Assembly: GCA_038496675.1 (NCBI GenBank)
Contig: CM076648.1
Span: 10,474,464-10,538,463 of the forward strand
DNA from: Rachycentron canadum
Taxonomy: Eukaryota; Chordata; Actinopteri; Carangiformes; Rachycentridae
DNA: 64,000 bases
Reading direction: 5' to 3'
Below the pieces are notes generated by a model, which did not search any database, was not told where the DNA came from, and saw only the letters and a program-made list of their open reading frames with translations. The translations under genes and the position numbers were made by a program. This document shows positions 33,832 to 46,010 of this stretch, piece by piece (positions within the stretch are counted from its first letter, which is position 1; every line of letters begins with the position of its first letter).

Positions 33832-35870
33832 GGTGGTGAGCTGAGCGCTGTTTGGCCCCTCCCTGCGCTGAGGATGTGGTGCCGACACCCTGATCATGTG
33901 ATTAGAGAGGATGGAGAATAGCTGTGTCGACCGTGGTTGCTTTCAGACTTCCCTTCTATTCGTCGGACTAGAGGAGATGCCTTTAATTCACTGAAGACAA
34001 GCATCAGTGCCATACAGGACAAATAAAAGGGTGACGAATGATTATTCAGACATTCAAGTCATAGTTTTACAAAAGTACTTCTATGTTTGATTTTTGGAGC
34101 CAACATTGAAATTTGAAAGTGTATAAATACGAGATATTGTCTAACTAAAAAGAAGAATTTGCATAGTAATTGACCCTTGCGTGTAAACTAGCTCCCTCTA
34201 GACGTTAAGGACAACATCTTCTACAGAAAGAGATGCACGTCACTGTAAAGGGGACAGAAAGGGGAAAGGGAATGGGCGGAGGCTAAAATAATTAAATTTG
34301 GGTCAATAGACCTTGCCCAGTTACATACAAGGGGAGATCCATAACCCTGCTCGTTCCTTGATCTGCTTGCATTTTCAGCACACTCTGTGCTGACCAAGCA
34401 GGTTGCTCCTTGAATCTCACACTTGCTTACTATTTACATAATATATACATCTCATATCCTCTAGACCTGTTTACTCCCCTGGTGAAATATATGTAGACCT
34501 CAGGAGGGACACGCTGCATTCGTTCTTCTGTTCTGTGAGGGGGGAGAGAGAGAGAGAGGTGGGAAAGGTGTTAGTGAGGGTGGAAGGGGGGTGCAAAAGG
34601 TTACACTTAAGCTCTGATTGGGTAGTATGTAATTAAGGCAGCATTTGGCAGCTTTCAATTTTGGGTGAGAATTGAAGGAGAATTAGAGTGACTGTGTCTA
34701 TTACTAAGCTCACCTGTGAGCTCAGGAGCATGTATCAGTTCTCTGAAGCTGAGTCCTGTCTTATAGATTACTCCACAATGGGCTGACCAGGCTCCCTGAC
34801 ATTGAGATGCTGTTAAGATGGGCTGGCGTCTTTTGTGTGAATGCAGTAAATCTGTAGAGGGAACCCAAATTGCTTTTAATTTACTTACTTTTGATGATGA
34901 TGCTTGAATAAAAAGAGTTTTGCTCACTTATAGACCCATAACTAGAGCACAAAGGTGCCCATCTGTTCTCAACCAAGCCACTTCTGTGAAACATTCTTCA
35001 CGGTAACGCATCAGTATCATTGCATTCATGCCGGGGTGGACAGTGGCTCCAGTGAATCGTTTTAAATGTATTTTAAATGGCAATAATAAGGCCTGCTGAG
35101 TGATTGATGCTGTCTGCGTACAGCGTATACCTATGCAACCCTGGGCCCAGCAGGTGTAGATCAGCAGCACATTAGACAGACAGGGGAAATGTGGCATACA
35201 TGTGGTGATGTCTGGGAGAGGAGGCATACATCAGCTGTCCTTCAGCAGTAGCAGTATAGTACACGGTGTAGTGTAGCCCTTGGTAAGAGTTCTGCCTGTG
35301 AAGATCTGTATAATACTCTTCATTTGTTGTAGGGGAAACTGATGGTATTGTTTCAACTATTGACATCATTTGATGGTTGATGGTGCCAAAGACAGAGAGT
35401 GTAAGTGTACAGGGTAATCTGTCGTCAAGGTGGTGTATTTATAACTGCATATTCAAAGGCTTTAATGAAGATTACCACACCCAGTCACAACCTTAAGGCC
35501 AGTTATTGTTTTTATTTCTTTATTTATTACATCACAGTTAAAATTTTCTATACCTTCATCAACATAAGAAAAACTGAAACAAAGCAAACTTTGTGGTGAT
35601 TAGAATGAAATTCAGTAGCAATGTCGTTGAACTGCAATTTGCTAAAATGTAAATATTTCATTCAGCAGTTTGACAGTTTCCCAACCACTGTGAGAGACTG
35701 TTGCAGTGTCCAGTCAGCATTTGGACTGTGGAGGCTGCCCTTGACTTTGAGCCGTTCCCAGGCTCTTGAGGGCGGTGAGGGGCTCTGAGACGACAGCTTT
35801 GTGTGACGCACAGAGAGCAGATGTTCCTCTGCATGTGTTTTGTGGCCAGTTTGGGATGCTGTCTCCATCC
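33832..35870. other. non-coding stretch, no gene seen
   Basis: Mixed composition. A minus-strand donor-like CAG|GTGAGC near 34709-34717 lacks a clear acceptor or coding frame. GA-rich patch at 34538-34560. No repeat family recognised. Confidence 0.45.
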
Positions 35871-35871
35871 A

Positions 35872-35890
35872 GACCTGACCTGACCTGACC
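35872..35890. repeat. GACCT pentanucleotide repeat
   Basis: Almost four units. Confidence 0.9.
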
Positions 35891-36210
35891 CTTTAGGTTG
35901 ATTAGCATGCTCATGTAATAGGCGTCAAAAAACAAATGCTCAGCTTAGGGCACAGTCAAGATGGAGACAAATCTGTTTTTTAATCTTTGTTTGATTTCAT
36001 GTTCTTGTTTCAGTGTCTTAGCTGATCAGGTTTATCTGAAAATTTTGTTAAGCACCATTTTGCTAATTTCAGTAAACCTCCAGAAAGGCTGGTGAGCACT
36101 TTTTTGTAGTTTGATAGACAACTAATTTTCAAAATAATCTTTTAATCATAAATGATCTATTTTCCTATTTAAATTTCTCATTTGTTAACATTTGGAATAA
36201 GTTGTGCTTA

Positions 36211-36238
36211 TCACATCACATCACATCACAACACATCA
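36211..36238. repeat. CACAT pentanucleotide repeat
   Basis: About five units with one variant (CACAACACAT). Confidence 0.9.
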
Positions 36239-36239
36239 T

Positions 36240-37560
36240 ACAGTGGTTTTATTTGTTTTTTTGTTTGTTTTTTTTATCTTCTTTTTCTCTTTCTTCATTT
36301 CTTCCATTCTGTTTTTCATATACAATACACTACAATTAGTGACTTAAAGACTCATTACGAATAAATACAATAGTTGATCATTATGATATATAACCATATT
36401 TTAAAATCATACTGAACACTGTTAAACCTACATGAGTTTATTTTTACTTTCCAGTTGGCACCACAGACTCTCTCTATGTGTACTGCTTTTACTGTATGCA
36501 CTGCTGGTGAGAACTCATACATGCCACGATGAACTGTAAGGAATGCAACAGATCCCGGCTGTACTGGGAATATATTACACTGGTCTTAAATAGTCAGGTC
36601 ATGAATTTGCAGTGGCACCTCTCTCAAACGGGGGTCCTCTCCTCTGCTTTTCCTTCCTCTCACTGTCTATCGTACAGTAGTGAGATGTTGTGAAGCTGCT
36701 CCCCACTGACCACCTTCAGGCCCCGGGGCTTTCTGTGGGGAATGAGCTACTTGCTGACCACTTCAATAAAATTCAATCATAGGTATCATTCGCAATTCTT
36801 GTAACTATGTTCAGACTTTATAATGTGACAGGCTCTGTCAAAATCGAGATTATTGGAATCGAAGTTAAACCAAAATTTTCCTCCAATGGATCATTTGTGA
36901 GAGGGTCTAATACTGTTACTGAGAAGTGTGCTGAAAGGATAGAAAGACTTTCAGAATATTGATTCCTGCTAAATCAGGAAAGTTAACTTTCCTTGAGTTT
37001 AACAAACTAAATACAGTGTGGAAAAGTATACAGGAAATTGACTGTCAGTGTGGCTGACAGGAAGATCTAGGTATTACTTACTGTGGAGTTTGATGCTTAC
37101 AAATTATTAACAAATGTTGTCAAAATGATCTTTTTGCGAATTTCTGTATGTCTTTTAGATTTTTGTATCTCTGCTATTCCACTTACAAAGTAACACGTGG
37201 GCCACTGTACATAAGAAACTGTCTTAATTAGGAAAATGCTAAATCTTACACCCTAAATTATCAGTAATGCTGTGAAATTAGCTGTGCCACATAAAGCACA
37301 TCCATTATATAATTTCACACTTGAGACTGGACATTCTGAAGTCCTGACATAAATCATTACTGTGCCGCTAAAGAAAAGTCTTCCAGTGCGGTGTATTACT
37401 CTGATCAGTTGCATTTAATAATCTATTTTACATCCTAACTAGGACCTTATATGAATCAGTTCTAGAAATGCTGGCTGATTCCCTGTTAGGTTTCTCAAAA
37501 AGTTTTCATTAGGTAAAAATGACAAAAACGTGATTGGTCTGTAGAGAAAAGCAGCTTTGT
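36240..37560. other. non-coding AT-rich stretch
   Basis: T-rich patch at 36245-36320, otherwise unique AT-rich DNA. Nothing recognised. Confidence 0.5.
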
Positions 37561-37569
37561 TAAGCTGAG

Positions 37570-37905
37570 TGGTGGCAGCTTTGTATTCTCCCTCCCCCAG
37601 AGACATGCCGTACAGGTTGATTTGACCTCGGCCACATTGTTGACTCTTTCAAGGTAATGGGAAGCATCTTATTGTGTTGTCTGAGGTACGGTGATTACTG
37701 CTTTCCCTAGGAAAGTTTCTCCAGGATCAAAGACTCTCTCATGCATTAATAAAGGGTGTTTTGTGAGAGTCTTATTAGCTGTAATGTGCCTGTCGGGTAA
37801 TTCATGTCTGATGGCAGCAAGCGTCAGTTGTAGGCGGAAGAATGAAAGAGCACAGACAGTGTTGTATTTCAATATTGCTGCCTTTTATGGGCACAGAGGC
37901 TAGAT
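37570..37905. promoter_or_regulatory. enhancer-like block
   Basis: Non-repetitive block of even composition between AT-rich flanks, with ATGCATTAATAAAG (37741-37754), CTTATTAGCTGTAATG (37771-37786) and GGGTAATTCATG (37795-37806): several homeodomain-type cores within 80 bp. Short open frames overlap it on both strands without recognisable features. Regulatory role is inferred. Confidence 0.28.
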
Positions 37906-38335
37906 TTATATTGATCTGAATTTGATAATGATTCTATTAGCTCTATTAAATTTGTATATATTCAAGGGCTCAGTTACACACTGAAACAGAAAAAAGAGCC
38001 AAAGAAAACAAATTAGTGTGTTAGGGTGGATTGTGTTGCATGTAATATAAGAGGGGACCGTTGGTGGGGATCATCAGGAACTGTCAGCGAAGTTACAAAG
38101 AGAGAAAGAGAGGAAGAGGCCTTGTTTGTACATGTGTGTGTAAATATCTTCATCTAAATTGCTTCTGGCAGAAAGTAATTAATGCATATATAATCAATTC
38201 TTCATTCTATGTGCAAATGTGCGTGTGTGTGTGTGCTTGCACCGGGGCTGCAAATATTTGCAAATGTTTAATTATTTTACAAAAGAATTGCTTGGATTAT
38301 TAATGTTAATGTCTGATGTTCTCTGTTTTAATTTG
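37905..38335. other. non-coding stretch, no gene seen
   Basis: AT-rich, with a short TG tract (38221-38235). No gene seen. Confidence 0.5.
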
Positions 38336-38344
38336 AAGTTTCAA

Positions 38345-38700
38345 AGGTTAACACACAGGCTGATGCTGTCCCTCCTGTGACACAGAGTTTGGTCAGCTAC
38401 AGGAGCCACTGGGCCCTTGTTATTGACACACTGACCAATTATTGGCACCTCCCTGACACTGGTCAGCTGGTCTGCCAATACCTGTCTCCTACCATCATGG
38501 ACAGACAGAGGTCATTATCTGGGCCACAATGGGGACCTTGGGGACTCTACTGTTCACTAGTTCAACAGGCCTACAGCCAAGACAGGTCAGTTCAAAACTG
38601 CAAACCCACATGCTCTCACCCCAACGTCTCTCTGCTTCATCACCGTGTTCTTCCCTTTGAACATTTACGGCTTCTATGAAAGAGTTTACTGGCACAACTT
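38345..38700. promoter_or_regulatory. enhancer-like block with nested dyads
   Basis: Within 50 bp three inverted motifs interlock: CTGACCA (38431-38437) with TGGTCAG (38460-38466), CCAATTATTGG (38435-38445) as a self-palindrome, and ATTGGCA (38441-38447) with TGCCAAT (38473-38479). ATTGGCA/TGCCAAT are NFI-type half-sites and CCAAT is the NF-Y core. The open frame across it (38377-38679) has no recognisable product. Function is inferred from motif density only. Confidence 0.33.
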
Positions 38701-40180
38701 GATATTTTCTTAGTTTCTGGGGATGTTTTTTATCAGTAGATTTACAGCCATGTAGGTTATCTGCAGTGAGCACCTCCGAGCTCTGCCTGTGGCCCTTGCA
38801 GTTACAGTTGATATGGAGGAATCACAACTCGGTGTCAGTGTTTTCATTTCAGTTGGCAGCATGAGGCTGATAAATCTTTGGGAAAACACACATTTAGACA
38901 GTATGCATATGGATTCGTCCCTCGAAAGTAATGGGTATTGTATACTTAGGGGAATTAACATAAGACATTTTACACAGTCTAAGAAAAATATAATTCATGC
39001 ATAATTGATTGGCGGCATGATTGCCTGAGTTTACTGTCATTTTTCTGTGGTGAGACAAAGTCTTTCCTCGGGCTGTTTAGCCTAATGGACTTTGGGGATA
39101 TTTAATTTAGGGCTGTCCAGGAGCAGAAATGGAGCTCCAGAACTCTCACTCTCTTTTATATAACATTTATAGCTCCTACCACTCAAATGACTCTCATTTA
39201 GCATGCAAACCCATGGTCAGAGTCGGTCTAATTGCCTGTCATTTTGATAAACTCTATCAACTTATTTAAATGTGTTGTGCCTCACTTCCCAGTTTGAGGT
39301 GCAGGTGAGAAGAGTGGTACTATTGGCAACCTTTTATGTTATATTAGATGTGGTATGTTATATATGCCTGGTTAGATGAGTATTTGATCACATGCTTTTG
39401 GTTTCACATTGTCTAAGTTAAGTGGGGTTTTTGATGATGTGGTTAATGGAATACAGCTACAGACTTAAATAACATAATGTAGTGCAAAAAAATTGTATAA
39501 GGAAATATGTAAATTTGTACATAAATAGAAAAATAATATCTTTGTCTCTGCTTTGGGATAATTCACTTTTTTAAATGTTTCAGTAGTTGCATTGTATTAA
39601 AGTTCCATAAATAATTGTGGCAAGTAAACATTTTAAAAATAACTATTAGATTTTTAGCTTTAACAAAATTGCTTTTATGAGTGTGTATTATTAATTAGAA
39701 TTTCACCTAACCTATTGCATATCCAGTACCACTCTTTTCATTTTTGGCAGTTAAAGAAAAATGCATGAACTTCTAAAGAAAGTAACATATATATTTTTGG
39801 TTTTGTTTTAATATTTTGGTTAAAGTAAATGCAGGAGCCAGGGATGGAGCCAGTCTGTGGTTTTTTAATGCTGTTCCATGCTCTGAACTAACCAGTTTGT
39901 ATGTTGTGTGGTCTGAATATATTTTAGATTGCTTTAATAATCCAGACTTCGTCTGTACTGGATAAACTCAAGTATTGGTTGGGAAGCAGTCCATCATAAA
40001 GAGGGGTGGGATTACAGAAGTCATGAAAGGTTTTTCCTCAGTTATTCATAGCGAGCAGTTGAACAGTCCAACATGGTGCTGACTGAAGAATGAAAAGAAT
40101 AAAATTGCAAAGGACTTGAAACCTTGACCATTTTCACACCTAAGCACTTCCCAAGCAGCACGTCAGTCGGATCGTACATC
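38700..40180. other. non-coding stretch, no gene seen
   Basis: Moderate complexity to about 39250, then AT-rich. Nothing recognised. Confidence 0.45.
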
Positions 40181-40189
40181 AGGCCTTAT

Positions 40190-40500
40190 GATGGTTCAGA
40201 AAGGGACCGGCTAATAGCCATGTTCGGCAGCTGGCCCTTTCACAGCAGGGTGGATAGGGCGAACAGAACATGAGTGAGCCCCTGGTTGCTGCTTCATTAT
40301 CCCTCTGTAACCATCCACATCAGCACACACCTCCGCTCCAGCCTGCTGGGCCTGCCGCTGCACCGGCCACTCGCCTGAGACGAAAGGCAATGAACTCCAA
40401 AACATGCCGTTCATCTTCCAGATGGAGTGATTTACTGATTTAGCATGGGCTCTGTCCCCCAAGAACCACTGCACCCACACACCAGCATTCCCCACTCTGC
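40190..40500. promoter_or_regulatory. enhancer-like block
   Basis: Block of even composition rich in CAGC/CTGC words, within which the minus strand is open as part of a 222-codon frame (40211-40879). That frame runs on into T-rich DNA, where its reading turns low-complexity, and it has no domain or signal I recognise, so I do not call a gene. GGACCGGCTAATAGCC (40204-40219) holds a homeodomain-type core. Weak regulatory candidate. Confidence 0.2.
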
Positions 40501-41981
40501 TGAATAAACATTTATATTCTTTAACTTGATGTTCTGATATTATGAAAATAGAAATCAAGCAGTCAAAATATATTTGGAACATTCTGTTCATAACCGACCG
40601 ATGGAGAAAATAGAGAAAAATGACACTGGGGGAGTAAGTGAGGAAAAATGAATATATCTGACTGGACTGCGGTGCTCTGAGGGGATTTAAAATTGTACTG
40701 AGGAGGGATGGGAGTGGGGGTTGCTCCTTTTCTTGCTGAGCTGTACCAAAGAGAGGAAGGGGCACAGTTATTTTTATTTCCTTTTTTTTGCTACCTTCCA
40801 TGAAGGAGAGTTTTGTAGGAGCTGGATTCACTTTCCTAATTTTCTCATCACTCAGACGCAGCCACCTGTCTCTTCCCAAGATCCCCTTCCTTTGTCTCTT
40901 AAATAATAAGCCTACATCCGCATACGAAATGGGGTAAGGAAAATGACCAAGGAGGGAAAATAGAAGGTGTTAGCAAGGGAGACAAGAAATGAAGAAGGGG
41001 GGAGAGAAAAAAAAAAACACCGGCAATAGAAGACAGGGGGGTGGGGGAACTAAAAGATGAGAGAGGTGACCTTTTTCTCCCTGGCTTGCGTCTGGCCATC
41101 AGTAAGCAGCCATGTTTGAGAGGGAAGCCATTTTCTTGCCCCGCTCATTACTGTGTTTTATATTCAGCTGTGTTGGGAGGTGCTGGTCACTGTTCAACCC
41201 TGCAGTCATGTCAGGCATCAGTTGAAGGGTGTGTATTGTTTTTTTGTGTGTGTGTGTCTGTGTGTGTGTAAGGTTTTAGGGAGGGGCTGTGAGCCAGGGG
41301 CACTCAGGATTAGACAGAAAGACCCCTGGGTTGGAGGCCAGAGCTCAAGTTCATCACTGCAGACAATGGAAAGCTCTTCAGAAAGCAATTGGGCGCTCAG
41401 TGATATTGGCCTCTGTGGCGGAGGCTGTGCTACAAACCTCCTCTCATCCACCGGCATCACAGCTGCACCTTTGCTCTCGCCTGTGCTCTCCGATCCAGAC
41501 CAGCTCACTCGTGCTGACGCAACTACGTTCAATTATAACCCGCCATAAGCATGACCAACTGGCACGACGAACATGTCCATTGTGTTTATTTGTGCTGTTT
41601 GTGCGAAAGACAGAGGCACTGTTTTTCTGGGCATGCGCACAGGGTCAGAGGGTGCTCTATACAATACACAGAGAGTGCATCCACTCTCCTCAAAACACAC
41701 ACACTGATACACACACCACCACCGCTCCTCCTCCCTCCTGTCCTTCTCCCAACCCAACCTCCTCCCTCTTTACACCCCTTCACTAGGACATCTGCTCCCC
41801 CAGCGTAGCTGCCATTGTGATGCTCCACACTAACAGGGGTTTTAGCCACTGGTGGTGTGAAATTAAACAGCCACCTCGTCCCTTGATGATAAGTGGCGTC
41901 CTGTCTTCATGCTGCGGCTATCTCCTGTCACACAGCACAAGGTCACGCTTTCAAGGGTGATCATGGGAATTAGAGTTCACT

Positions 41982-41985
<4 letters not shown>
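40500..41985. other. non-coding stretch, several composition-driven frames
   Basis: Contains purine-rich (40930-41010), TG-rich (41240-41270) and C-rich (41700-41800) patches. The many overlapping open frames on both strands, including 41289-41786, change phase without splice support and read as low-complexity Ser/Pro/Thr. Confidence 0.45.

Positions 41986-41986
<1 letters not shown>

Positions 41987-42014
<28 letters not shown>
41987..42014. repeat. poly-A run (28 A)
   Basis: The longest homopolymer in the window; no retrocopy structure seen around it. Confidence 0.96.
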
Positions 42015-42016
<2 letters not shown>

Positions 42017-43985
42017 GAGCGAACATGAAGGAGAGATAGTTTCAACTATCATGTTTGGACCTATTTTTATTTTGTGCTTTTTTCTGTTGTTGACTGAACC
42101 TCTGATACTGTATTGAACATTAATTTTACACTGCACCACCTCTGCCATGCTGCACCCACATCCCCCTTTGTGCCCTGTTTTCATGAAAGTGAACACAGGT
42201 GTCTGGTAGCGAAAATCTAATATTCAGTGTGTTTGATACACAGGTGAATATTCAGTACATGATAATTACATGTTATTCAAAGAGCCCCAGTCAGAGAGGT
42301 ACACTTCAAAAAAGAGAGAGCCACAGAAGTAATGAAAAGGCTTTTTTTTTTTTTTTTTTAGGGCAAATTATCTTTTTGAAATTAATAGTTAATATTTTAG
42401 TATTGTTATATATTTTTAATTCACCCTTTGCATTTTTGCAAATATAATGTATCCTTCCACATTCATTTCACTGCACAGCCTTGATGAGTACTTCAAATGT
42501 GAATTAAAGCACTCCATTTTAAGAGGAAAATGAGTAATAATTCAACGATATTAATAATACATAATAATGCTCTTCAGGAAAATTTAAAGTTGAAAAACAG
42601 TGGAAAGAGAAGAGGAAACATTAACTCTTGGGTTGTTTAGTGGTGTTTAATGGTTACAGGTCTAGAATACAATACAGTGGTTACCAGAGCAGAGGAGTGC
42701 AGGTTTAGATGGTCAGATGGAGTGCTAAGGTTAAGGAGGGCACATTGTGTGAAGAAGGCTACTTTAATGGTCACATAGTTAGACCACTCATCAATATTAA
42801 TTGTCTTGTTTATTTTTCAAGTTCCTATCTCTTGAGACTTGTCACAGAGTGAGTCTGGCAGAGCTCAGCGGTGCTGCAGAGAGACAGTGTGTGTCAGTGG
42901 AGGAAGTGGGGGGGAGTTAGAGGTGACTCTTTATCACTTTCTTTTCCTGTCTCATAAGATATCACTTTCTTCTCCATTCACTTACTCTCTCTCAATTTAA
43001 GATGGTTAAGCAAAGGAAATGAAATTCCTTTTTTCTTACCAAGGCTTTTAAAAATAATATTAGAAATTCTCATGATTATGATAGTATTAAAATGATTGAG
43101 ATGGACTGTTAATGCCAGTGGAGTAATTTTCCAGTTCTGCTTAAGCCCTAATGGCGGTGATAGAATGGCCTGGCTCTGCCATGGGCCACATCATTTCCTT
43201 TCGCAGGTACAGTAGATGGGCACCCTGTGGCTGAGGACCAAGCTGTTAACAGGCTGTACTGGGGGCAGACAGCTGGAGACTGAATAAGACTTCTGTATGA
43301 TAAAGTGTAACATAGTGAGCATCGCATAAACATGGATGGTCGTGGATTGAACATTCAAATTAAGCTTAAATTGAGTAACTATTTATTCATTAGTTGGTAA
43401 ATATGACTTTGGTTGAAGCTTTATGGGCTTTATTTGTTCAACGTTGTCTTGACTGTGGTGTGGAAAAAATGACAATTATGCCTTTAGGTATTTAGCAAAG
43501 GCTAGTGGGCTTCATAGTGAGTGATTTTGCTGGATGTTTCTGTTGTGTTGGTCTGTTTGTCCTACTGCAGGAGTGAAGGAAGGCTGATAGTGCTGAGTCT
43601 TGGGGGCCCACTCTGCAGTCATGACTCCTGACTGGCTGGTTGCCCCCATGGGTGCACATTGCTGCAGCCTGTTGACCAGCTTGCAACTCCAGCTTACACA
43701 GTCATTTCCAGCCCCTGTCCCCGTTCTCTGTCAGAGTCCAGGTCCCACTCTAACCCACCTTTGGCAGTTCTCATTTAGTCTTTATTTAGACCCTCAATAG
43801 AACTGTGAACACAATCATTGTCCAGTGAATAATTCTTACACGTTTTATATCATAGCAGCTGCTATAATTAAAAAAAGAGGTACAGACTAAAGCCTTGTAT
43901 CTAGTTGTTTAGTTAGTTTAAAATTATAATTTGAGTTTGTAAAGCGTAGATAATTGGGACCTAATGAGTCAAGGACATTTTGGAA
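42015..43985. other. non-coding stretch, no gene seen
   Basis: Poly-T at 42342-42359. Moderately complex sequence at 42640-42780 and 43140-43290 (GCAGGTACAG resembles a donor at 43204-43213), otherwise AT-rich. Nothing recognised. Confidence 0.45.
42342..42359. repeat. poly-T run (18 T)
   Basis: Seen directly. Confidence 0.95.
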
Positions 43986-43991
43986 GTTGTG

Positions 43992-44026
43992 TGTCAAACA
44001 CTTAAACTTAATTTAAGTGTGTGACA
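43992..44026. repeat. 35-bp near-perfect palindrome
   Basis: TGTCA-A-ACACTTAAA, five-base centre CTTAA, then TTTAAGTGT-G-TGACA. The 15-bp arms pair at 14 positions. It is not simple sequence. It could be a cruciform-prone site, a paired binding site (CACTTAA-type words resemble NKX2 sites) or a short element remnant. Confidence 0.9.
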
Positions 44027-44029
44027 AAC

Positions 44030-45165
44030 ACATTGATTCATTTCAAGTTTTTATTTGTTTTATGCATTTATTAAATCTCTTTTGAATAAAATAGAAGTAA
44101 CTCACCAAAAGGGCACAGGATGTATGAGTTTTTATCTTCTTGAATATTTAGAAATGGTGAAATAGAAAAGGTATATGATTTTATATTTATTTATATCATT
44201 TCAATAAAACAGTTTTTATTCTGGACTGATTAACCTACTTTGGTGACTAAGATTTGTTTAATCCAGACGTTTAATCATATACTAAATAACTATAGTAATA
44301 ACTATATATACATATAATTATCTTAATTAAGGAAATAAATTAATGGATTAGATGTTACAGAATTTGTATCTGATTGCAGAAATTGCTAAATTGTATTGTA
44401 TTATCCAACAAAATGACAGGGTTAAATTAAATTAGTTTTTATTATTGAAATTAATTTAGTATTTTAGTTGTGAATTTGTAATTGGGCCATTTTATCAATC
44501 TCATCATAGTTTTTAGGTAATAAACTCTGTTGAAGTCAGCATAAACAATCTGTTATATCAATTTAGTATGAATTCAAATCTTTCAAAAATCAAAAATTAA
44601 TTTTCAGGTATGTTTTCAACATTACGGGATAGAGAATAATGTTTTTACAAGTCAGCTGTTTGTGCGTTCGTACACTTTTTTAAGACTATAAACATCCCTC
44701 TGTCTATCATTTTTTCCCCTGTCGCTGACATATAAACACACACACATGCAGTGCAATAAATTGAAGTCATTTTGATGAAAAACTGAGTGGCAGTGTGATT
44801 TGGGACAGCTTGGAGGAGCCAGCAGTGATGTCATTAGGCAGCACCCGGGATGATAAGGCAATCCCTGTCACTGAATAAATAAATAAATTAAAATCGTATC
44901 TTATGTATTCTTTTCACCTCCCTTCAGACCCCCGCTACCCCAAATCCTGACCCCTTATCCCTACCCCCCCACCGGCACCTCTGCCTCCCCCACATACACA
45001 CATCACACATACACCCCTTCACTGCTGATGCAGTCACCATCGCTGCTCTCTTCCCCCGCATGTCCACAGGCATATCAAAAAAAAATAAAAAATAAAAAAA
45101 TGAATGCAGCTTTGAAATAAATAATGCATATTACTAATACGCATTCAGGTGGAGTCGGTCTTTGG
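44030..45165. other. non-coding AT-rich stretch
   Basis: AT-rich to 44640; C-rich at 44925-45060; A-rich AAAAAT units at 45077-45100. Nothing recognised. Confidence 0.5.
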
Positions 45166-45239
45166 CCCCATCTCAGGAAAGAGAAATACAGAATCCAAGA
45201 AAGGAAGGCTTTCCTTCTGAACTGAGAGCAGTGACGGCT

Positions 45240-46010
45240 CGATAATAGGCTAAAACAACGAGCGTGAGAGCGAAAGAGTGAGAGAGAGAGAGACTAAGAG
45301 AGTGAGACAGAATGAGAGAGAGGGAACAGAGGAAGAAGAGGGGGGGCAAGAGAGAGGGAGAGAGTGGCAAGCATATTATAACTCATCCATGTGGATCACC
45401 CTAGTAGATTGGGAGCAATCCCTTGTTGAAATTGTCTTCTAAACACTTAGAGAGAAGGAGACAGAACGGAGCAGCCAGCCCATCTCAGTGTGCCTGTGTG
45501 TCTATTCTCACACTGCCTGCTATCCCAGCCAAGGTAGAGAGACTTCTGACAGTCTGCTTGCATGTGTGTGTATTTCACTTGGCTCGTGTGCGTGTGTGCA
45601 CGCATGTGTCTGTGCAGTTGCCTATCTTGCAAGCCAGCCAGCTACTGAGTGTGTGCACGTGTGTTTGAGCGAGGGGGAGAGAGAGAGAAGATATGTGCGT
45701 GTGTGGTTAAGGAAGAGGGGGTATTATGCACCCTGGATGTTGCCTCGTGCTTTAAACAGCTGCCTACAAGCCCAGGTAGTGCGCGCCGGCTTCTAAATAA
45801 GCAGCACATTCACCGTCCCCTTCAGGACAGGAGGCTAGGCTGCAGAGTGTGAAATCAGACTAATACAGTGGCGTAGGGCTGAGCAGGAGCAGGAAGCAGC
45901 TCCTGCATGACTTACTTAGACTAGAGGTTTAGAGGACAAGAACCAGCAGAAGAAAAAGAGGGGATTGGACGTCAGACAGAAAGGGGAGAAAAAAAAGACA
46001 GTAAGGTCAG
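45240..46010 (+). promoter_or_regulatory. purine-rich, promoter-like block with a candidate 5' exon donor
   Basis: GA-rich tract (45260-45370), then a mixed segment with TG-rich words and CpG around 45780, then a purine-rich stretch ending AAG|GTCAGT (46000-46008), eight of nine bases of the donor consensus. No protein frame of note reaches the donor, so if real this would be a non-coding first exon. A second donor-like AAG|GTGAGA lies at 46182-46190. No TATA box is evident. Supported only by composition. Confidence 0.18.

Noticed and set aside
40211..40879. 222-codon minus-strand open frame, the longest without N
   Set aside because: No domain, signal or splice logic; part of it crosses T-rich DNA with low-complexity reading. 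Composition and chance suffice.
41987..42014. 28-A run as an insertion tail
   Set aside because: Same reasons: no element body or duplicated flanks visible.
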